This document shows, one piece after another, positions 48,489 to 57,493 of a stretch of DNA of 64,000 bases; position 1 is the stretch's first letter, and each line of letters opens with the position of its first letter. Made by a program: the position numbers and the translations under genes. The stretch spans positions 3,968,001 to 4,032,000 of the forward strand of contig NZ_CP095073.1 of the NCBI RefSeq assembly GCF_022919095.1, given 5' to 3'. Under the pieces are notes generated by a model, which was not told the DNA's origin, searched no databases, and was given only the letters and a program-made list of their open reading frames with translations. The stretch comes from Halobacillus salinarum (GTDB lineage Bacteria; Bacillota; Bacilli; Bacillales; Halobacillaceae).

Positions 48489-49826
48489 TCACAAAAATAA
48501 ACTAATAATCAACACTGTACCAAGACCGACAATTGAGTTGGTAAACAAAAGAAGCCCCCACGTTTTAAACGTTTCCTTAATAGATAAGTTAAAATACTCT
48601 TTGAACAGCCAAAAAGAGGCATCATTCACGTGTGTAATCGTATTACTTCCTGCTGCCGTAGCTAATACCATCAATACAGGACTTACATCAAACGTATCAA
48701 CAAGCGGTCCGACGATCCCTGCAGCTGTAATTGCGGATACGACTCCTTGTCCGGTAGCAATTCGAATCAGGGCTGTTATAAACCATGCCATGATTAACGG
48801 AGAGACGCTGGTATTTTGCATGAGGTCAGCAATATAATCACCAACACCCGTGTCCAAAATGACTTGCTTGAAAGCTCCTCCTCCCCCGACAATAAAGACG
48901 ATCATAGCAATCCCTTTAATAGCCCCTGAGAATGACTCCATAATCTCCGGCATTTTCCGTCCTATTCGAAGTCCGAATAAATAAATAGCGATTAACACTG
49001 CGAGCAGCAAACTAATTTCAGCACTTCCGAAAAAATTTACAATTTCATAAAGAAATGTACCTTCTTTAATAAATACATTGAAGATTGTAGCACCAGTGAT
49101 GATGATCGCTGGAATTAAAGGAACAAATAAACTGATTAAAAATCCAGGCATTTCTTCATCCGAAAATTCTTTTGGTTTTTCCAATAGAGGCGGCACCGGG
49201 TGGTCAATGTTTCGCAATAACCTAGGTAAAATGAGCCCTGCACATAAGACAGAGGGAATGAATACGATGATTCCTAAAATGTACACCATTCCCATATCAG
49301 CACCATAGGCATCAACAAGAGCTGTAGGTCCTGGTTGAGGCGGGAATAAGCTGTGAGACATCGTTGCTGCTGCCACCATCGTAACACCTAAACGTATATA
49401 AGGGGTTTTTGCCTCAATTGCTATACTAATAACAAGAGGTGCCAGGATGATGAAAGCTACCTCATAAAAGACAGAAATCCCGAAGATGGCGCCGATGATT
49501 AAGATGGCCCACTCCACATTTTTTGCTCCGAATTTGTTCAATAATGTGGTGGCTAGACGCTGGGCAGCCCCGGAGTCTACCATCAACTTCCCTAATACAG
49601 CACCAAGGCCGATAACGAGTGCCAAACTACCAAGCGTACTGCCGAACCCTTCTTTGATCGACTCAACGACCGCTGTCAGCTTCATTCCATTTAATATACC
49701 TACGACAATTGCGGCCACCAGTAATGCTAGCAGACCATTGAATTTCAAGCGAATGTTCAGGAATAAAAGCAATGCCACTCCTATAACTACTGATATGATT
49801 GGGAGATTACTAACGATCCAACCCAT
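48489..49826 (-). CDS. GntP family permease (gluconate-type sugar-acid importer)
   Basis: Proton-coupled importer of 445 residues with about 12-14 membrane segments. GntP hallmarks are GLLALLVAAIVVGILNGM, MVAAATMSHSLFPPQPGPTALVDAYGADMG and IRIATGQGVVSAITAAGIVGPL. No gluconate kinase or sugar-acid enzyme is adjacent, so the exact substrate is open (gluconate, another aldonate, glycerate or a hydroxy acid). It is divergent from a ROK regulator with a XylR-like operator between them. The start follows AAGGAGGAAATAG. Confidence 0.92.
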   Translation of the reverse strand: MGWIVSNLPIISVVIGVALLLFLNIRLKFNGLLALLVAAIVVGILNGMKLTAVVESIKEGFGSTLGSLALVIGLGAVLGKLMVDSGAAQRLATTLLNKFGAKNVEWAILIIGAIFGISVFYEVAFIILAPLVISIAIEAKTPYIRLGVTMVAAATMSHSLFPPQPGPTALVDAYGADMGMVYILGIIVFIPSVLCAGLILPRLLRNIDHPVPPLLEKPKEFSDEEMPGFLISLFVPLIPAIIITGATIFNVFIKEGTFLYEIVNFFGSAEISLLLAVLIAIYLFGLRIGRKMPEIMESFSGAIKGIAMIVFIVGGGGAFKQVILDTGVGDYIADLMQNTSVSPLIMAWFITALIRIATGQGVVSAITAAGIVGPLVDTFDVSPVLMVLATAAGSNTITHVNDASFWLFKEYFNLSIKETFKTWGLLLFTNSIVGLGTVLIISLFL

Positions 49827-50027
49827 AACTATTTCCTCCTTGTATCATTTTAATGCTTCTCCGTTTTAAAAAAAGAGAGCGCGAAAGCGTGTGTAAACGA
49901 CAAAACGAACGGATTACTTTTGTTAGAGCTTACTAGATTATGAACAAAGACTGGGTGCTGCTTATTATGTAAAGTGACTGGTCACATTTTTTTGGAATAG
50001 AAGTCTTCATTTTCTGCCAAATTATAA

Positions 50028-50051
50028 TTAGTTTGTTTACTAAACAAATCA
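50028..50051. promoter_or_regulatory. Candidate ROK (XylR-like) operator
   Basis: Core TTTGTTTA-C-TAAACAAA (50032-50048), perfect 8-base arms around one base, extended by TTAG on the left. This is the wording of XylR-type ROK operators of Bacillus. It is centred between the GntP gene and the ROK gene. A partial cre-like TGTAAGCG (50068-50075) follows. The rest of this 359-base gap is AT-rich with no further feature seen. Confidence 0.75.
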
Positions 50052-50185
50052 TTGAGTTTATGATAAATGTAAGCGTTTTATATTTCAAGAGCAAATCGCG
50101 CTTTTTTATAATTCGTCCTTTATTTAAAGTTTTGCTAAAATCTATCCTAACTGAAAAATTCTAGAGCTAAGGAGTTGAATAGCTA

Positions 50186-51361
50186 ATGAGTAAGGGAGAT
50201 GCGAGTTACATAAAGCAGATGAACCGCCGCATTTTAATAGAACACATCCTAAAAGAAAAATCTCTTTCCAGAAGTGATTTATCGAGGCGTACAGGATTGA
50301 ATAAAGCTACCGTTTCCGTGCAAATCAATGAGTTAATTCAAGAAGAAATTGTGGTGGAGCAAAAGGTGGGAGAAAGTGTAACACTGGGACGCAAGCCAAT
50401 CTTACTCGAAATGAACGACCAGGCAGGCTACAGCATAGGGATCGATATTGACGATACAGTGATCCGCGGCGTTTTTTTAGATTTTAAAGGAAACCCTTTT
50501 CACCATATCTGTTTACCTATTACTAACAATAATTTTGAAACGATAATTAACGAAATAGAGATCCATCTATTACCCTTAATCAACAAATTTAATAAGAAAC
50601 ACAAGCCAAGAGGCTTAATAGGAGTTTGTGTAGGGATCCACGGAATCATTAATAATGACAGTCAAATCATTTTCACCCCTAAACATCATTGGTCGAATGT
50701 TCATGCAAAAGAAAGATTGGAAGAAACCTTTCATACACCGGTATTTATCGATAACAATGCTAATTTGAGTGCATACGGAGAGCATGTCTATTTTGAAAAT
50801 ATTTCTGATTTATTCTGCATCACGTTATTCTCAGGAATTGGGCTTGGAATTATTAATAACTTTTCAATTTATCGAGGGTTTCAAGGCTTTGCTGGAGAAG
50901 TTGGCCATATGATCATTGACCCTAATGGACCGACATGTGCGTGTGGCAATCATGGATGCTGGGAGTTGTATGCCTCAGAGAAGGAGTTATTACACAAATT
51001 ATCGAATCATTTTCCGGAAAAAATCCACAATAGCTCACCTGCGGAACTACTCGAGCATCCGAGTTTTGCAGAACCATTCGATCATTACTTAAGCAGCCTG
51101 AGCTATGGATTGAATAATATTATCAATATCTTTAATCCCCAGAGAATCGTTCTAAACGGAGCTTTAATCAATAAGAATCCCAACGTCGTTGAAGAGATCA
51201 AAAATAAATTACATTCTAAAATTAATAATTATGAAGAAATCCGAATTTCACAATTGGGTGAATCGGCTTGTGCGATGGGCGGAGCAGCCTTTGTTCTAAA
51301 AGATTATTTTAACCTTCAGACTCTTGATTTTTTATCTTACGAATATTTCACTTCGGATTGA
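50186..51361 (+). CDS. ROK family transcriptional repressor (XylR/NagC type)
   Basis: A 391-residue repressor: winged helix at about 10-70 (LSRSDLSRRTGLNKATVSVQINELIQEEI), then a ROK sugar-kinase-like domain with SIGIDIDDTVIRGVFLDF, the effector-pocket FIDNNANLSAYGE, AGEVGHMIIDP and the zinc motif CACGNHGCWELYAS. The kinase catalytic residues are not obviously retained, as usual for regulators. It is divergent from gntP with an operator-like palindrome between them, so it presumably represses gntP until a sugar or sugar acid binds. The start follows TAAGGAGTTG. Confidence 0.92.
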   Translation: MSKGDASYIKQMNRRILIEHILKEKSLSRSDLSRRTGLNKATVSVQINELIQEEIVVEQKVGESVTLGRKPILLEMNDQAGYSIGIDIDDTVIRGVFLDFKGNPFHHICLPITNNNFETIINEIEIHLLPLINKFNKKHKPRGLIGVCVGIHGIINNDSQIIFTPKHHWSNVHAKERLEETFHTPVFIDNNANLSAYGEHVYFENISDLFCITLFSGIGLGIINNFSIYRGFQGFAGEVGHMIIDPNGPTCACGNHGCWELYASEKELLHKLSNHFPEKIHNSSPAELLEHPSFAEPFDHYLSSLSYGLNNIINIFNPQRIVLNGALINKNPNVVEEIKNKLHSKINNYEEIRISQLGESACAMGGAAFVLKDYFNLQTLDFLSYEYFTSD

Positions 51362-51420
51362 GCCCGTAGTACTTTAGCATTCCGGTAAGGATCTATCGAA
51401 GAATAACCTGTGTGATTCAC

Positions 51421-51461
51421 AAAAAAACTCATCTCCAGCCATCCTTACGGCAGGAAATGAG
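51421..51461 (-). terminator. Rho-independent terminator of the 90-residue membrane protein gene
   Basis: Minus-strand CTCAT...ATGAG with inner TCC/GGA and CC/GG pairs, then TTTTTTT. It lies in the convergent gap after the ROK gene. Confidence 0.8.
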
Positions 51462-51467
51462 CACAAA

Positions 51468-51740
51468 TTATTCATGTGATTTGCGAAATTTTCCATACAG
51501 GTCATACCCGGCAAAAACTAAAATAGAAGCCGTAATTCCAGTAAGTAAGATAGAAATACTCCAGTAGACTAAGTTATATGTAAGGAACACTTCCTGGTTC
51601 AAAGCTTCCGAATCAACGAACCTGCCGATAATCACAGAAAACACGCCAAAAGAATCAAATAAATAATAAACGAATAGAAATGCAGGCACTAAAAAAATGT
51701 AATAAAACACAACAGGCATATCCTGCCGCTCTGGTTTCAC
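51468..51740 (-). CDS. Two-helix membrane protein of unknown function
   Basis: A 90-residue protein with hydrophobic stretches at about 10-30 and 55-78, the second holding SISILLTGITASILVFAGYDLYGK. An acidic loop (FVDSEALNQE) lies between them. No recognised family. It is monocistronic with its own terminator, convergent with the ROK gene. The start at 51740 follows GGGGAGTGAAAAGGTG. Confidence 0.6.
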   Translation of the reverse strand: MKPERQDMPVVFYYIFLVPAFLFVYYLFDSFGVFSVIIGRFVDSEALNQEVFLTYNLVYWSISILLTGITASILVFAGYDLYGKFRKSHE

Positions 51741-51867
51741 CTTTTCACTCCCCTTCTTCCTTTAAGTACGGGCCATAGCGGGTTAAGGTTTCGTTTTTTC
51801 CAAATTTATCAAATAAACAACCAGGCAGTTAAGGGTATGACCTGCCATCAACGTCTTTTCATATGAA

Positions 51868-51892
51868 AAGGCCACCATACTAGGGTGACCTT
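51868..51892 (-). terminator. Rho-independent terminator of the aldo/keto reductase gene
   Basis: Minus-strand AAGGTCACC / GGTGGCCTT stem (one G-T pair) with a short loop and a TTTTC end. Confidence 0.85.
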
Positions 51893-51897
51893 CTCTA

Positions 51898-52875
51898 CTA
51901 ATCTATTGGCAGTGGTGCCTTTGGTGATACAAGGTTTTCTTCTCTTAATTCCTGCCAGAAAGCAGCTGGAATATTCTCCTTAAAGGCTGCCACGTCTTCT
52001 TTCACATGGGCAGCTTGAGTAGTACCGGGGATAACTGCGGCTACTGCAGGATGAGCCATGGAGAATTGAAGGGCGGCACTTTTCATACTTACGTCATGCT
52101 TTGCAGCGATCTGTTTAATGCGCTCCGTCTTTGAAAGAATTTCTCCGGGAGCCTTTTCATATTCGTAATGATCTCCGCCCACTAACACTCCTGAGCTGTA
52201 AGGGGCACCAGCGACAATGCCGACGTTTTGTTCGATGGCTCGCGGCATCAGCTTAAGCAGTGCGTGTTCATGGTTTAATAACGTATAATGAGTCGCCTGC
52301 AAGCATAAATCTGGACGGGTTTCTTCCAACTCCAAAGCAATTTCAATTGGTTCTGTCCGGTTGACTCCCAGACCCCATGATTTTATTACTCCCTCTTCAC
52401 GAAGGCGGGTCAGAGCACGGAAGGCTCCTTTTCTCGCTGTATCAAATTTTGAAACCCACTCGTCTCCGTGAAAATCCGGGGACACATCATGGACATACAC
52501 AAAGTCCAATCGATCCGTTTTCAAACGTTCGAGACTTTGTTCGATGGAACGAAGCGTTCCATCTTCGCTGTAATCATCTTTGACTTTATTTTTGCGTCCA
52601 TACGCAAACAGTCCTTCTTTTTCTTCTGTTTCCTCTTCTACGACTCTGCCTACTTTCGTGCTTAAGAAATAATCATCCCGGTTGTGTTGGGATAGAGCTT
52701 CTCCGAGACGAATTTCGGCTAATCCTGCCCCGTAGAAAGGAGCTGTATCAAAATAGCGGACTCCTTGGTCCCAAGCGGTATCGATTGTTTTCCTGGCTTC
52801 TTCTTCAGACACTTCCTTGTACATATTTCCTAGAGGTGCCGTACCCAGGCCAAGTTTTCCTTTTATTATATTCAT
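51898..52875 (-). CDS. Aldo/keto reductase (pyridoxal/aldose dehydrogenase-like)
   Basis: NAD(P)-dependent oxidoreductase of 325 residues with the (beta/alpha)8 fold. The catalytic tetrad is visible as the aspartate and tyrosine of YFDTAPFYGAGLAE, the lysine of FLSTKVGR and the histidine of DFVYVHDVS. The insert VEEETEEKEGLFAYGRKNKVKDDYSEDG and the C-terminal AVAAVIPGTTQAAHVKED recall D-threo-aldose 1-dehydrogenase and pyridoxal 4-dehydrogenase types. It stands alone with its own terminator. Physiological substrate unknown. Confidence 0.88.
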   Translation of the reverse strand: MNIIKGKLGLGTAPLGNMYKEVSEEEARKTIDTAWDQGVRYFDTAPFYGAGLAEIRLGEALSQHNRDDYFLSTKVGRVVEEETEEKEGLFAYGRKNKVKDDYSEDGTLRSIEQSLERLKTDRLDFVYVHDVSPDFHGDEWVSKFDTARKGAFRALTRLREEGVIKSWGLGVNRTEPIEIALELEETRPDLCLQATHYTLLNHEHALLKLMPRAIEQNVGIVAGAPYSSGVLVGGDHYEYEKAPGEILSKTERIKQIAAKHDVSMKSAALQFSMAHPAVAAVIPGTTQAAHVKEDVAAFKENIPAAFWQELREENLVSPKAPLPID

Positions 52876-52992
52876 CTTGATTACCCTCCTATTGGAGAAT
52901 TTTCTCTTTAAAAGAAAAGTCTACTCCATCTTAGTTTCCTTTTCGTTGGAGGTTTAAACACGTATATTTCCAAGAGACATTTATCCTGCTGT

Positions 52993-53475
52993 TCACGAAG
53001 AAAAGATGCATTCTCCCAAACCCTCAGGCTTTTTTTCCGTCACATGTACTTCTATCACTGCACCGGTTTTGATAGTAATGAAGCGTTCCTCAAGCTCCAT
53101 CACAACCTCTGATAAAAAGATGCCCCCTTCATCTTCAAAACCATAACCAATCAATCTTTTTACGAGATTGGGTTCACAAGAAAAACCAGAATCCAAGATG
53201 AGATACTTTTGTTCCGGGTGATCTGATTGCTCATAATTTACTGGTGCCGGTGTTTTTTGCGCGTGAACGAATAACAGATGATCACCGGGTTCATTCTCAG
53301 TCCAATCCAATTTAAAGTAGCATATTCCTGTGGAATACGGATGCTTAAACTCTAAGACGGGGTCTACACATATTAGACTCAGATCCTTTTTAAAAAACGT
53401 ATCCATTCTTCCTGCATAAATCCCTGTCCAATGCCAGCCCTTCATCCCTTTAAATTTCTCCCAGTCTTCGTTCAT
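52993..53475 (-). CDS. Hypothetical soluble protein
   Basis: A 160-residue protein I do not recognise. It starts at 53475 after GAGGGGGGACAG; an upstream in-frame start would overlap that site. It begins MNEDWEKFKGMKGWHWTGIYAGRMDTFF, has aromatic-rich beta-like segments (ICYFKLDWTENEPGDHLLFVHA) and ends VIEVHVTEKKPEGLGE. No signal peptide or membrane segment. It follows the GNAT gene by 66 bases and may share its transcript. Confidence 0.65.
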   Translation of the reverse strand: MNEDWEKFKGMKGWHWTGIYAGRMDTFFKKDLSLICVDPVLEFKHPYSTGICYFKLDWTENEPGDHLLFVHAQKTPAPVNYEQSDHPEQKYLILDSGFSCEPNLVKRLIGYGFEDEGGIFLSEVVMELEERFITIKTGAVIEVHVTEKKPEGLGECIFSS

Positions 53476-53541
53476 TCTGTCCCCCCTCGATCCGCCGAAC
53501 GCAAAAGATAACGCAACTGAATCCTTCACATACTCAGGAAC

Positions 53542-54078
53542 TTAAACAAATTTATACATTAAGACATCATCAGCATATTGATCTTCTGCGAACTTAATTT
53601 CTTTTAACTTACGCCCCTCTTCTTTAAATCCAAAGCTTTTATATAAGGCTATGGCTCTTTCATTGGTTGAAAATACACCGAGGGATACCTTTTCAATCAA
53701 AATATGATGAGTGGCCCATTCTAATAGTTCTTCTATCAGCTGCTTCCCAATGCCCTTATTTCTAAACTGTTCGCCAACCATCATGGCAACAGCGCCCGTA
53801 TGCTTTAGCTTTTTCCGATCGTTCGAATGAAAAGCAGCCCATGCCATTACTTCTCCCTCCAGGTCAGCCACTAATATTCTTTCTCTATCATTCTGAAGCA
53901 GTTTATCAATCCATGATTCTACATCCTCAACTGTTCTATTAAATTCCTTAAGACCAGTGATGAAATACTTCTCTTCAGAAGTGACACTTCGTTGAATTTC
54001 CAGAATAGGCTGCGCATCATTGAGCTGTGCGTCTCTAATCCTTATTTCCCTTTCAAACTTTCCAACCTCGTTTAACAA
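53542..54078 (-). CDS. GNAT family N-acetyltransferase
   Basis: A 178-residue acetyl-CoA-dependent transferase. Motif A, which binds the CoA pyrophosphate, is MMVGEQFRNKGIGKQLIEELLEWA. It is followed by VSLGVFSTNERAIALYKSFGFKEEGRKLKEIKF, closest to phosphinothricin- and RimI-like groups. The C-terminus is DDVLMYKFV. Acceptor unknown. It lies between the hypothetical protein and VOC genes in a run of short same-strand genes. Confidence 0.9.
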   Translation of the reverse strand: MLNEVGKFEREIRIRDAQLNDAQPILEIQRSVTSEEKYFITGLKEFNRTVEDVESWIDKLLQNDRERILVADLEGEVMAWAAFHSNDRKKLKHTGAVAMMVGEQFRNKGIGKQLIEELLEWATHHILIEKVSLGVFSTNERAIALYKSFGFKEEGRKLKEIKFAEDQYADDVLMYKFV

Positions 54079-54132
54079 ATAAGATCACCTCATGTCCCTA
54101 AAGGTTTTATACTGAAACGCTGCAAAGCGAAA

Positions 54133-54168
54133 TAAAAAGCTGAAGAGTTTTAACAAAGTTCTTCAGCT
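54133..54168 (-). terminator. Rho-independent terminator of the VOC gene
   Basis: Minus-strand AGCTGAAGA / TCTTCAGCT stem, then TTTTT (54137-54133). The stem overlaps the VOC stop codon. Confidence 0.8.
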
Positions 54169-54558
54169 GTTTACGTCTTCATTTTTTTCCATGACTGCAA
54201 AGTAATTATTCTCATAGTCCGCAAAATTAAATACTTTTCCAGAAGGCATGTTTACAATCTCTCCAACCGTGATTTCTCTACGGACCAAGTTATGATGCAA
54301 TGGTTGAAGATCTTCGGAGTAAAACATGAGTGAAGGTGTACCAAGATTTAATTCCGGCTGCATTTTGGCAATCAATTCCTTATTGTGCAGGACAAGGCTT
54401 GTTTCGGCCTCCTTAGACGGAGCAACTTCTATCCATCTCATTCCTTGACCATCATTTTCATCAGCGATCACCATGAACCCCATTATATCCGTCCAAAAGT
54501 CGACGGCTTCATCCTGATTCTCTACATAAAGCATAACTTGACCGAGCTTTTGAATCAT
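54163..54558 (-). CDS. VOC family (glyoxalase/bleomycin-resistance-like) protein
   Basis: A 131-residue protein of two beta-alpha-beta-beta-beta units. It starts KLGQVMLYVENQDEAVDFWTDIMGFMV, the classic VOC opening, and ends GKVFNFADYENNYFAVME. The usual first metal histidine is glutamine here (GQVMLYV), as in many YdfO- or CatE-like members, so metal-dependent glyoxalase activity is doubtful. Function unknown. Confidence 0.85.
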   Translation of the reverse strand: MIQKLGQVMLYVENQDEAVDFWTDIMGFMVIADENDGQGMRWIEVAPSKEAETSLVLHNKELIAKMQPELNLGTPSLMFYSEDLQPLHHNLVRREITVGEIVNMPSGKVFNFADYENNYFAVMEKNEDVNS

Positions 54559-54629
54559 TCTATCCCTCCTTTAATGAATATATTTATGTTTACTTCGACA
54601 GTTCTAATAAATAATCCTTGAAAGGTTTA

Positions 54630-55325
54630 TCACTCCAGATAATCCGTCTCCAGCGGTACCTCTTTAACTTTCTGACCCTCATAAGAAACGTGGTACGCTC
54701 CTGCCTCTGGCCGCGAGCTTACAATCCGGTGCAGATGTTGATCCATGTAATGCAGACCAACACCATCATCTGCTGCTATCCCGGGCTTTACCTTCCCTTC
54801 GGCCATAAATTTATGGTAAGCAGGCCGTCTCTTTTCCTCTTCATCATAATGAGGACAGTTGCTCCCGCTTATCATCCCTAAACAACGGATAGGCTCCAGT
54901 TGATCGCCATAGGAATCTGTAATGGCATCTTCAAACCAGCAAATGGATCCTGCGCTAATGCCGGCAAGAATAACTCCCTGCTCCCATGCTTTTTTAAGGA
55001 TTGAATCCAAGCCCCATTCCTTCCATAGAACTAATAAATTTTTCGTATTTCCTCCGCCGACATAAATAATATCTTTCTCTAACACGTACCCTTCTAAATC
55101 TCGTGTAGGTGGTTTAAATAAGGACAAATGAGAAGGTTCACAGTTTTGTTTCTTAAAGAAATCATAAAACCATGAAATGCAAATATCCGAGTCTCCATTG
55201 GCGGTAGGCACATAACAGATCTTCGGCTTTTCTTTTTGAGCTTGGTGCAAAATATATTCATCCAGAAGTGGATTTTCCGGTTCTTCAGAAAATCCTCCGC
55301 CGCCTAAAGCGATGATTTGCTTCAT
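54630..55325 (-). CDS. Peptidase E family (S51) serine hydrolase
   Basis: A 231-residue class-I-glutamine-amidotransferase-like enzyme. The nucleophile serine is in LAGISAGSICWFE, the family's GxSAGS elbow. GGGGFSEEP at the N-terminus and DIIYVGGGNTKNLL are also typical, with a late aspartate/histidine region (AADDGVGLHYMD). Peptidase E cleaves N-terminal Asp-X dipeptides; many Bacillus homologues are uncharacterised. Cytoplasmic, monocistronic. Confidence 0.88.
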   Translation of the reverse strand: MKQIIALGGGGFSEEPENPLLDEYILHQAQKEKPKICYVPTANGDSDICISWFYDFFKKQNCEPSHLSLFKPPTRDLEGYVLEKDIIYVGGGNTKNLLVLWKEWGLDSILKKAWEQGVILAGISAGSICWFEDAITDSYGDQLEPIRCLGMISGSNCPHYDEEEKRRPAYHKFMAEGKVKPGIAADDGVGLHYMDQHLHRIVSSRPEAGAYHVSYEGQKVKEVPLETDYLE

Positions 55326-55412
55326 CCTTCATTCTCCCTTCCAATAGTGAAGTACTTTTTATTTCTAATCTTAGACTCTTTTTCCTTCATTCACTAGAAA
55401 GCGGATAAAAGT

Positions 55413-57386
55413 TTAATCCCCATCTGTTCCGCTTTTGTTATAAAACAAAAACGATTCATCGTTCGATTTTCTTAATGAATACGTACGGTTGGCTTCTTTT
55501 TTATTCTCCTTCCTTGTCTTTTGATAATGTACAGCTTGCACTTCCTCGATCCCTTCTACAATGAACTGCATTGTGAGAATAATGACCATGAATGCACCTA
55601 GCACAGGAATGATCATCCAGTAAGGGCCAGTGATTAGAAGGTTTTTAGCATCTCCTAAAAGACCAGACCATTCAAACGATACAGACATGGGAGGGTCAGG
55701 CGGGTTGACAAAAGTTCCACCGAAAAACAATTGAAACAAGCCTAAATGAACAAAAAGGAGTAACACTTGAATATATTGCCGACCGAATAGGATGCCGAAC
55801 CTGGAGGCGATCTCCGGCAGGACATGTTTTCGGAATACATGAACGCCTCTCCCGCCAAGCACATGGGAATTCGTCACATATTCCCTTTGCAAAATCAACT
55901 TCATCTCATTTCCAATAGCAGTCATAACTAAAGGTACAGCTAATAACGCGAGGAGAATGATTTCATAAAGCATACGCTCATGATAACCGAGCGGCCAGTC
56001 CCCTTTAAATCCCCATAATACAGGCTTAAGCAATAAATATGCTAAGATGCTTAAAGGCAGAAAGTACAAGACATTCACCATATGATCGATCACTCGCTTC
56101 CACTTCCCGTGAAGAAAATAAGCATAGGGAATGGCAAGAAGGAAACCGACTATCACTCGGAGAACTGCTATTCCCGCTGCAAAGAGAATCGTATATTTGG
56201 CTCCGAAGACAATCTTATCGGCAATGCTGAACCCAAATTGATCCGAACCTAATAAAAATTCTGAAGAAGGCGGATGTGGAGGAATATCTGAGATCTTTCC
56301 ATCTTCACCGTATAGAAATCGTTTCTGAGTCAGCTCGTTATTTTTTAAAGCTGAGTAAATAAAGCTGTATAAGGAAAAGCCAACTAGAAACAGGAGTCCT
56401 CCAAGTACCTTTTTATTTTTTAAATAGCGCAGCATGGACTTTATCCATTTCATTGCCGTCCTGATTACTGACTTACCGTTTAATTGAGCGATGGCACTTC
56501 TTATCGACCATGAAGGCATGAATACCGGGCCGACAGATATTGGCTTGAATTCTTCCTTCTGCTCCCATTCTTGAAAGACATAGAACAAAATATAAAAAGG
56601 AGTAAAAAGAAAAGTAAGGGCTACGGCTATAACAATAGGCCGAAAATCTTCTAATAAAAAGGCCGTCAGACCGTGAATATTAAATATGTATTCCACTACC
56701 AGCAGTGAGGAAAGCGTCGACCAAATAATGATCTTTCCATGTTGATATAGGTACGGCAGCAAATTGCGGAGGATATGATTGAGAATCAGCGCAAACGATC
56801 GGATCCCTTTACTCCTCGCGAACTCTACATACTCCTTCCGCTGTTCCTCCTTCATATAAAAAAGTAATATTCTATAAAAAGAAATCATAGGGAGGATCGA
56901 CAGCGTAAAGGTAGGAAGAAGCACTATTTCTCTTTCATAATTGGCATAATGAAAAAGTAAAACACCGGTCTGCTTATAAATATAGACAATGAAAAGTTGA
57001 AGGCCGAAAGCAAATAATAGTTCTGGAATGGTTTCTAATAGTTGAGATAACCGTATCAATACTCTCCGAAAGCATGCTGGTAAAAGCATCGTCACGATGC
57101 CTAATAATAATGCTGCTACAAATCCAAAAGCAATAGCTCCGGTAAATATCTTCATAGAATATACATAGGGTGGAAATAAGTAAGGCAGGATGGCTTCACT
57201 TCGTTCTCCAAAGTGGTACACCCACGTCTCGTGATGCGGCAGACTGATTAAAAAATGAAAGTACGCTTGGCTGAATTCTACTGGAGAAATAAAGCCATGC
57301 TCCTCCATTACCTTGGGAATGATGCTTACACCAATGATTCCAAATAAACCAATGAAATAGTACAGCAACACTCGAATTGCTTTCAT
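55413..57386 (-). CDS. Dipeptide/oligopeptide-type ABC permease with DppB- and DppC-like halves fused
   Basis: A 657-residue membrane protein combining two binding-protein-dependent permease domains. The first half (about 1-290) has six helices and the EAA loop EYVEFARSKGIRSFALILNHILRN of DppB type. After a linker (about 290-325) the second half has DppC features: a GTDQFG-like LLGSDQFGFSIADKIVFGAKYTI and a second EAA loop EYVTNSHVLGGRGVHVFRKHVLPE. Normally these are two genes. No binding protein or ATPase gene lies nearby, so it must borrow them or is an orphan. A basic C-terminal tail follows. Confidence 0.85.
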   Translation of the reverse strand: MKAIRVLLYYFIGLFGIIGVSIIPKVMEEHGFISPVEFSQAYFHFLISLPHHETWVYHFGERSEAILPYLFPPYVYSMKIFTGAIAFGFVAALLLGIVTMLLPACFRRVLIRLSQLLETIPELLFAFGLQLFIVYIYKQTGVLLFHYANYEREIVLLPTFTLSILPMISFYRILLFYMKEEQRKEYVEFARSKGIRSFALILNHILRNLLPYLYQHGKIIIWSTLSSLLVVEYIFNIHGLTAFLLEDFRPIVIAVALTFLFTPFYILFYVFQEWEQKEEFKPISVGPVFMPSWSIRSAIAQLNGKSVIRTAMKWIKSMLRYLKNKKVLGGLLFLVGFSLYSFIYSALKNNELTQKRFLYGEDGKISDIPPHPPSSEFLLGSDQFGFSIADKIVFGAKYTILFAAGIAVLRVIVGFLLAIPYAYFLHGKWKRVIDHMVNVLYFLPLSILAYLLLKPVLWGFKGDWPLGYHERMLYEIILLALLAVPLVMTAIGNEMKLILQREYVTNSHVLGGRGVHVFRKHVLPEIASRFGILFGRQYIQVLLLFVHLGLFQLFFGGTFVNPPDPPMSVSFEWSGLLGDAKNLLITGPYWMIIPVLGAFMVIILTMQFIVEGIEEVQAVHYQKTRKENKKEANRTYSLRKSNDESFLFYNKSGTDGD

Positions 57387-57493
57387 CTATGCCCCCCAAA
57401 ACCATCGATTACTAACAATTATTACAAACTACCTACCAATTAACAATATATTCCTTATCCAGTTGTCTGAATGCTGTTTCTAAATCCCTCTTC

